Assembly (NCBI GenBank): GCA_013153375.1
Contig: JAADEN010000104.1
Location: forward strand, 1 to 8,731
Direction: 5' to 3'
DNA: 8,731 bases
Source: Chloroflexota bacterium
GTDB lineage: Bacteria; Chloroflexota; Anaerolineae; Anaerolineales; DRMV01
The notes under the pieces are model-generated. The model saw only the letters and a program-made list of their open reading frames with translations, ran no database searches and had not been told where the DNA came from. The translations under genes were made by a program, and so were the position numbers. Below are positions 5,335-8,731 of the stretch, piece by piece; position 1 is the stretch's first letter; the number at the start of each line of letters is the position of its first letter.

Positions 5335-6978
5335 ATGCCCAATCAACCGCCCCATCCCAACTATGTGCGCATTTTCGACACCACCCTGCGCGACGGCGAG
5401 CAATCGCCGGGCGCGACCATGACTTCGGCCGAGAAACTGCAAATCGCCCGCGCGCTGGCCCGCATGGGGGTGGATGTCATCGAGGCCGGGTTCCCGGCCG
5501 CGTCGCCCGACGACCTGGAGGCCGTGCGGCGCATCGCCATCGAGGTGGGCAACCCCGACCCGCGGCACAACGGCCATCGGGTGCCCATCATCACCGGTCT
5601 GGCCCGCGCGGTCAAGAGCGACATCGACGCCGCGTGGGAGGCCGTGCGCCACGCAGCCCGGCCCCGCATCCACACTTTCCTGGCCACCTCGCCCATCCAC
5701 ATGCAGTACAAACTGCGCATGACGCCCCGGGAGGTGGTCCAGCGAGTGCGGGAGATGGTGGCCTACGCCAGGTCCCTGACCGACGATGTGGAGTTCTCGC
5801 CCGAGGACGCGGGCCGCAGCGATCCCGAATTCCTGTACGAAGTCCTGGCCGCGGCCATCGAAGCCGGGGCCACCACCCTCAACATCCCCGACACCGTGGG
5901 CTACACCACGCCTGAGGAATTCTATCGGCTCATCAAGGGCATCATGGAGCACACGCCGGGCATCGAGCAGGTCATCGTCTCGGTGCACTGCCACAACGAC
6001 CTGGGCCTGGCCACGGCCAACACCCTGGCCGGGCTCATGGCCGGCGCGCGGCAGGCCGAGGTGACCATCAACGGCATCGGCGAGCGGGCCGGCAACACCG
6101 CGCTGGAAGAAGTGGTCATGGCCCTGCGGGTGCGGCACGATGTGTACGGCCTGGAGACGGGCATTGACACCACCCAAATCGTGCGGGTCAGCCAGATGGT
6201 CTCCCGCATCACGGGCATGGCCGTACAGCCCAACAAGGCCATCGTGGGAGCCAACGCGTTCGCGCACGAGGCCGGCATCCATCAGGACGGTATGCTCAAG
6301 CACCAGCAGACCTACGAAATCATGCGGCCCGAGATGGTGGGCTGGCCCAAATCCCGGCTGGTCTTGGGGAAACACTCCGGTCGGCACGCGCTGCGGGTGC
6401 GCCTGGAGGAACTGGGCTACCGGCTGCGGCCCGAGGAGTTGGACGAAATCTTCCGCGAATTCAAGCGCCTGGCCGACCGCAAGAAGACCATCACCGACGC
6501 GGACCTGATGGCCCTGGTGTCCGAGGAGCGGGGCCTGGCCCCCGAGGAGGAAGTCTTCCACCTGGAGGCCGCGCAGGTGGTCGCGGGCACGGGGATGCCC
6601 TCGGCCACGGTGCGGCTGCGCGGGCCCGACGGCCAGGTCCACATCGCCACCGCGGTGGGCACCGGTCCGGTGGACGCGGCGTACAAAGCCATCGAGCAGG
6701 TGGTGGGCGTGCAGCCCGTGCTGCTGGAGTATGTGGTCAACGCGGTAACCGAGGGCATTGACGCGGTGGGCGAGGTCACGGTGCGCATCCAGCCCGCGGA
6801 GGCCGAGGCCCGGCCTTCGCCCCAGGGCACGGCCCGGCCCCGCACCTTCGGCGGTTACGCGGCCGACACCGATGTCATTCTGGCCAGCGCCAAGGCGTAC
6901 CTCATCGCCATCAACAAGATGCTGGCCGCGCGGCAGAGCGATCCGGCGGATACGGCTCCCGCGTCCGCCGCGGCTTGA
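5335..6978 (+). CDS. leuA: 2-isopropylmalate synthase
   Basis: This 547-residue enzyme condenses acetyl-CoA with 2-oxoisovalerate, the first step of the leucine branch. The catalytic TIM barrel starts at FDTTLRDGEQSPG, with the metal ligand Asp20, and continues with GFPAASPDD, TFLATSPIHMQYKL, HCHNDLG (metal ligands His218 and His220) and NGIGERAGNT (Asn254). The linker region contains GANAFAHEAGIHQDG and LGKHSGRHA. The C-terminal regulatory domain, usually the leucine-feedback domain, runs from about 405 to 520 and includes TGPVDAAYKAIEQVVG and AVTEGIDAVGEV. A short Ala-rich tail ends the protein. HCHNDLG, ATSPIH and the full regulatory domain favour LeuA over citramalate or homocitrate synthases. 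The start at 5335 is set by AGGAGGT; a longer frame from 5107 would add 76 residues of translated repeats rich in Pro, Cys and Arg. leuC follows after 33 bp. Confidence 0.95.
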   Translation: MPNQPPHPNYVRIFDTTLRDGEQSPGATMTSAEKLQIARALARMGVDVIEAGFPAASPDDLEAVRRIAIEVGNPDPRHNGHRVPIITGLARAVKSDIDAAWEAVRHAARPRIHTFLATSPIHMQYKLRMTPREVVQRVREMVAYARSLTDDVEFSPEDAGRSDPEFLYEVLAAAIEAGATTLNIPDTVGYTTPEEFYRLIKGIMEHTPGIEQVIVSVHCHNDLGLATANTLAGLMAGARQAEVTINGIGERAGNTALEEVVMALRVRHDVYGLETGIDTTQIVRVSQMVSRITGMAVQPNKAIVGANAFAHEAGIHQDGMLKHQQTYEIMRPEMVGWPKSRLVLGKHSGRHALRVRLEELGYRLRPEELDEIFREFKRLADRKKTITDADLMALVSEERGLAPEEEVFHLEAAQVVAGTGMPSATVRLRGPDGQVHIATAVGTGPVDAAYKAIEQVVGVQPVLLEYVVNAVTEGIDAVGEVTVRIQPAEAEARPSPQGTARPRTFGGYAADTDVILASAKAYLIAINKMLAARQSDPADTAPASAAA

Positions 6979-7011
6979 GCCGCCAGTCCCCCTTCCCACG
7001 CAGGAGGCCCC

Positions 7012-8418
7012 ATGTCCAAACCTCGCACCCTTTTCGACAAGGTCTGGGACGCGCATGTGGTGCACCAGGTGCCCGGCGGCCCGGCCATGCTCTACATCGA
7101 CCTGCACCTGGTCCACGAAGTGACCTCGCCCCAGGCCTTCGCCCTCTTGCGGCAGCGGGGCCTGCGGGTGCGGCGGCCGGACCGCACCGTGGCCACCATG
7201 GACCACAGCACGCCCACCGTGGCCCTGGACATCTCCCTGGCCGACGACAAGGCCCGCCAGCAGTTGCGCGCCCTGGAGGAGAACGCGCGCACCTTCGGCG
7301 TGCGGCTGTATCCCCTGGGGCACCCACAGCGGGGCATCGTGCATGTCCTGGGCCCGGAACTGGGCCTGACCCAGCCGGGCACGACCATCGTGTGCGGCGA
7401 CAGCCACACATCCACCCACGGCGCGTTCGGCGCGCTGGCCTTCGGCATCGGTACGACTCAGGTGGGCCATGTGCTGGCTACCCAGACCCTGCTCATGCGC
7501 AAGCCCCAGGCCATGCGGGTGACCTTCTCGGGCCGTTTGCAGCCCGGCGTCACGGCCAAGGATATGATTCTGGCCCTCATCGCCCGCATCGGCACCCACG
7601 GCGGCCGCGGGCATGTGATGGAGTACACGGGCGAGGCCGTGCGCAGCCTGGACATGGCCGGACGCATGACCCTGGCCAACATGAGCATCGAGGCCGGCGC
7701 GCGCGCCGGCATGATCGCGCCCGACGAGGTCACTTTCGAGTACCTGGCCGGCCGGGAGTTCGTCCCCCAAGGCCCGGCCTGGGACGCCGCGGTGGCCTAT
7801 TGGCGTACCCTGCCCACGGACGAAGGCGCGACCTTCGCCAGGGAGGTCGCGCTGGATGTGAGCGACCTGGAGCCCATGATCACCTACGGCACCACGCCGG
7901 GCATGGCCGTGCCCATCACGGGCCGGGTGCCCGACCCCGCGCACGAGCCCGACCCGGCCCGTCGCCGCTTGCTCGAGAAGGCCCTGGCGTACATGGACCT
8001 GCGCCCCGGTCAGCCCATGCTGGGGCAGAAGGTGGACTGGGTCTTCGTGGGCAGTTGCACCAACGGGCGGCTGGAAGACTTGCGTCAGGCCGCGCGGGTG
8101 TTGCGGGGGCGCAAGGTCGCGCCGGGCGTGCGCATGGTGGTGGTACCCGGCTCCGAGACGGTGCGCCGGCAGGCCGAGGCCGAGGGCCTGGACCGGGTGT
8201 TCAAGGAGGCCGGCGCGGAGTGGCGCTACGCAGGGTGCAGCCTGTGCATTGCCATGAACGGCGACCGGGTGCCGCCGGGCGCGTACGCGGTGAGCACCAG
8301 CAACCGCAACTTCGAGGGCCGGCAGGGGCCGGGCGCGCGGACCCTGCTCGCCAGCCCCCTCACGGCCGCGGCCAGCGCGGTCGAGGGCCGCGTGGCCGAC
8401 CCCCGGCGCTATGTGTAG
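7012..8418 (+). CDS. leuC: 3-isopropylmalate dehydratase (isomerase), large subunit
   Basis: The 468-residue aconitase-family large subunit works with LeuD to isomerise 2-isopropylmalate to 3-isopropylmalate using a [4Fe-4S] cluster. The three cluster cysteines are Cys349 in FVGSCTNGR, and Cys409 and Cys412 in YAGCSLCIAMNGD. Other signatures are LYIDLHLVHEVTSPQAF near the start, CGDSHTSTHGAFGALAFGIG, GRMTLANMSIEAGARAG and STSNRNFEGRQG near the end. The length matches the bacterial LeuC of the LeuCD heterodimer (about 466 residues in E. coli), not the shorter archaeal-type homologue. AGGAGG at 7002-7007 is four bases before the ATG. The 33-bp gap to leuA has no repeats, which suggests one transcript. 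leuD does not follow in the remaining 313 bases of the window, which is unusual for a leuC-containing operon. Confidence 0.97.
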   Translation: MSKPRTLFDKVWDAHVVHQVPGGPAMLYIDLHLVHEVTSPQAFALLRQRGLRVRRPDRTVATMDHSTPTVALDISLADDKARQQLRALEENARTFGVRLYPLGHPQRGIVHVLGPELGLTQPGTTIVCGDSHTSTHGAFGALAFGIGTTQVGHVLATQTLLMRKPQAMRVTFSGRLQPGVTAKDMILALIARIGTHGGRGHVMEYTGEAVRSLDMAGRMTLANMSIEAGARAGMIAPDEVTFEYLAGREFVPQGPAWDAAVAYWRTLPTDEGATFAREVALDVSDLEPMITYGTTPGMAVPITGRVPDPAHEPDPARRRLLEKALAYMDLRPGQPMLGQKVDWVFVGSCTNGRLEDLRQAARVLRGRKVAPGVRMVVVPGSETVRRQAEAEGLDRVFKEAGAEWRYAGCSLCIAMNGDRVPPGAYAVSTSNRNFEGRQGPGARTLLASPLTAAASAVEGRVADPRRYV

Positions 8419-8435
8419 CCCGCGCGGGGTTGGAC

Positions 8436-8470
8436 TCGAAACCACGGAGGAACACGGATTGACACGGATG
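8436..8470. repeat. CACGGAT-type repeat after leuC
   Basis: A GAAACCACGGA leader at 8438-8448 is followed by ACACGGAT units at 8452-8459 and 8462-8469, again 10 bp apart. It matches the array at the ilvC 3' end, including the GGGTT...AAACC start (GGGGTT at 8426-8431). Confidence 0.75.
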
Positions 8471-8476
8471 TGAAGA

Positions 8477-8504
8477 GAAGTTAGAAGTTGGAGGTTGGAA
8501 GTTG
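8477..8504. repeat. GAAGTTG heptamer array
   Basis: Four consecutive 7-mers start at 8477, 8484, 8491 and 8498: GAAGTTA, GAAGTTG, GAGGTTG and GAAGTTG. The sequence differs from the other heptamer families in the window but the unit length is the same. Confidence 0.85.
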
Positions 8505-8512
8505 GCGCGCTC

Positions 8513-8547
8513 TGGCGACTGGCGACTACCGACTGACGACTGTGCTG
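8513..8547. repeat. TGGCGAC/TGACGAC heptamer array
   Basis: Units start at 8513, 8520, 8527, 8534 and 8541: TGGCGAC (twice), TACCGAC, TGACGAC and a degenerate TGTGCTG. The TACCGAC, TGACGAC order is the same as at 3948-3961. Confidence 0.85.
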
Positions 8548-8612
8548 AAACCGCGGATACACGCGGATGAACGCGGATGAAAGAACCGTGTTTCCTGTGC
8601 CTCTGTGCGAAA
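8548..8612. repeat. CGCGGATGAA repeat with inverted tail
   Basis: GAAACCGCGGAT at 8547-8558 leads into two exact copies of ACGCGGATGA (8561-8570 and 8571-8580). A tail rich in CCGTG and CTGTG (8587-8608) resembles the inverted ATCCGTG side at 5128-5166. Confidence 0.7.
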
Positions 8613-8618
8613 AACGGG

Positions 8619-8667
8619 CAACTATCGACTGCCGACTACCGACTGTCGACCGTTTCACCGGCTGACG
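8619..8667. repeat. CGACTAC heptamer array
   Basis: Seven units in 7-base phase start at 8619 (CAACTAT), 8626 (CGACTGC), 8633 (CGACTAC), 8640 (CGACTGT), 8647 (CGACCGT), 8654 and 8661. The last two are degenerate. The array runs directly into the hairpin at 8670-8690. Confidence 0.8.
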
Positions 8668-8669
8668 GC

Positions 8670-8690
8670 GGGCGCGGCACCGCTGCGCCC
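8670..8690. repeat. GC-rich hairpin element
   Basis: GGGCGCGG at 8670-8677 pairs with CTGCGCCC at 8683-8690 (one G-T wobble) around a five-base loop, followed by CTAC. The stem core GGGCGC/GCGCCC is shared with the hairpin at 3908-3930, suggesting a dispersed palindromic element. No T-tract follows, so a terminator role is not supported. Confidence 0.55.
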
Positions 8691-8731
8691 CTACAACGGC
8701 CGTCTTTGACACCCCGGCGGGTTTCTGATAG

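Larger units (their letters stand above)
8419..8731. other. Gene-free, repeat-filled region after leuC
   Basis: No reading frame here resembles a known protein. The region is a mosaic: a palindrome CCCGCGCGGG right after the leuC stop (8419-8428), CACGGAT-type units, a GAAGTTG heptamer array, two TACCGAC/CGACTAC heptamer arrays and a GC-rich hairpin. Any leuD or leuB must lie beyond the window or elsewhere. Confidence 0.75.

Noticed and set aside
8419..8428. CCCGCGCGGG after leuC as a terminator
   Set aside because: The palindrome leaves no workable loop and no T-tract follows.
5299..8712. A 1137-codon open frame on the minus strand opposite leuA and leuC
   Set aside because: Same reason: antisense to two certain genes, no recognisable domain, and it runs through repeat tracts at both ends.
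1..8731. Absence of CTAG as an additional special avoidance
   Set aside because: I saw none, but CTAG is rare in many bacteria and TAG/CTA are rarely used codons in GC-rich genes, so it is not distinctive like ACGT and AGCT.

Overview
The window is GC-rich (about two thirds G+C by eye) and carries one same-strand cluster for branched-chain amino acid biosynthesis: ilvD (5' end cut off by the window edge), ilvB, ilvN, ilvC, leuA and leuC. Every gene has a strong, full-length family match and intact catalytic motifs. The intact genes each start at an ATG 4-6 bases downstream of a near-consensus Shine-Dalgarno sequence (AGGAGG or GGAGG). No gene reads on the minus strand.

Layout: 1-1359 ilvD (C-terminal 452 residues); 1360-1510 gap made largely of 7-bp repeats; 1511-3265 ilvB; 18-bp gap; 3284-3805 ilvN; 3806-4005 gap with two GC-rich hairpins and a 7-bp repeat array; 4006-5061 ilvC, whose last codons lie in a repeat; 5062-5334 gap made mostly of 10-bp and 7-bp repeats; 5335-6978 leuA; 33-bp gap; 7012-8418 leuC; 8419-8731 no gene, almost entirely repeats. 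The junctions of genes whose products form a complex or act consecutively (ilvB-ilvN, leuA-leuC) are short and repeat-free. The other junctions are repeat-filled.

Function: IlvB/IlvN (acetohydroxyacid synthase), IlvC and IlvD take pyruvate (plus 2-oxobutyrate) to the 2-oxo acid precursors of valine and isoleucine. LeuA takes the valine precursor 2-oxoisovalerate into the leucine branch, and LeuC is the large subunit of the isomerase that follows. The LeuC partner (LeuD), LeuB and the transaminase are not in the window.

Organism: a high-GC bacterium. The intergenic content (heptamer arrays of the CGACTAC/TGACGAC kind, CACGGAT arrays, GGGCGC...GCGCCC hairpins) recalls Chloroflexota genomes from my general recollection; this is an inference, not a proven assignment.

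There is no obviously new enzyme system here. The most unusual signals are at the DNA level: (1) near-complete absence of the palindromes ACGT (one copy) and AGCT (no copy), visible as a systematic codon switch at Asp/Asn/His/Tyr-Val and Glu/Gln/Lys-Leu pairs; (2) several sequence families of tandem repeat sharing a 7-bp period, often running up to the Shine-Dalgarno sequence; (3) a repeat that has supplied the C-terminus and stop codon of ilvC.
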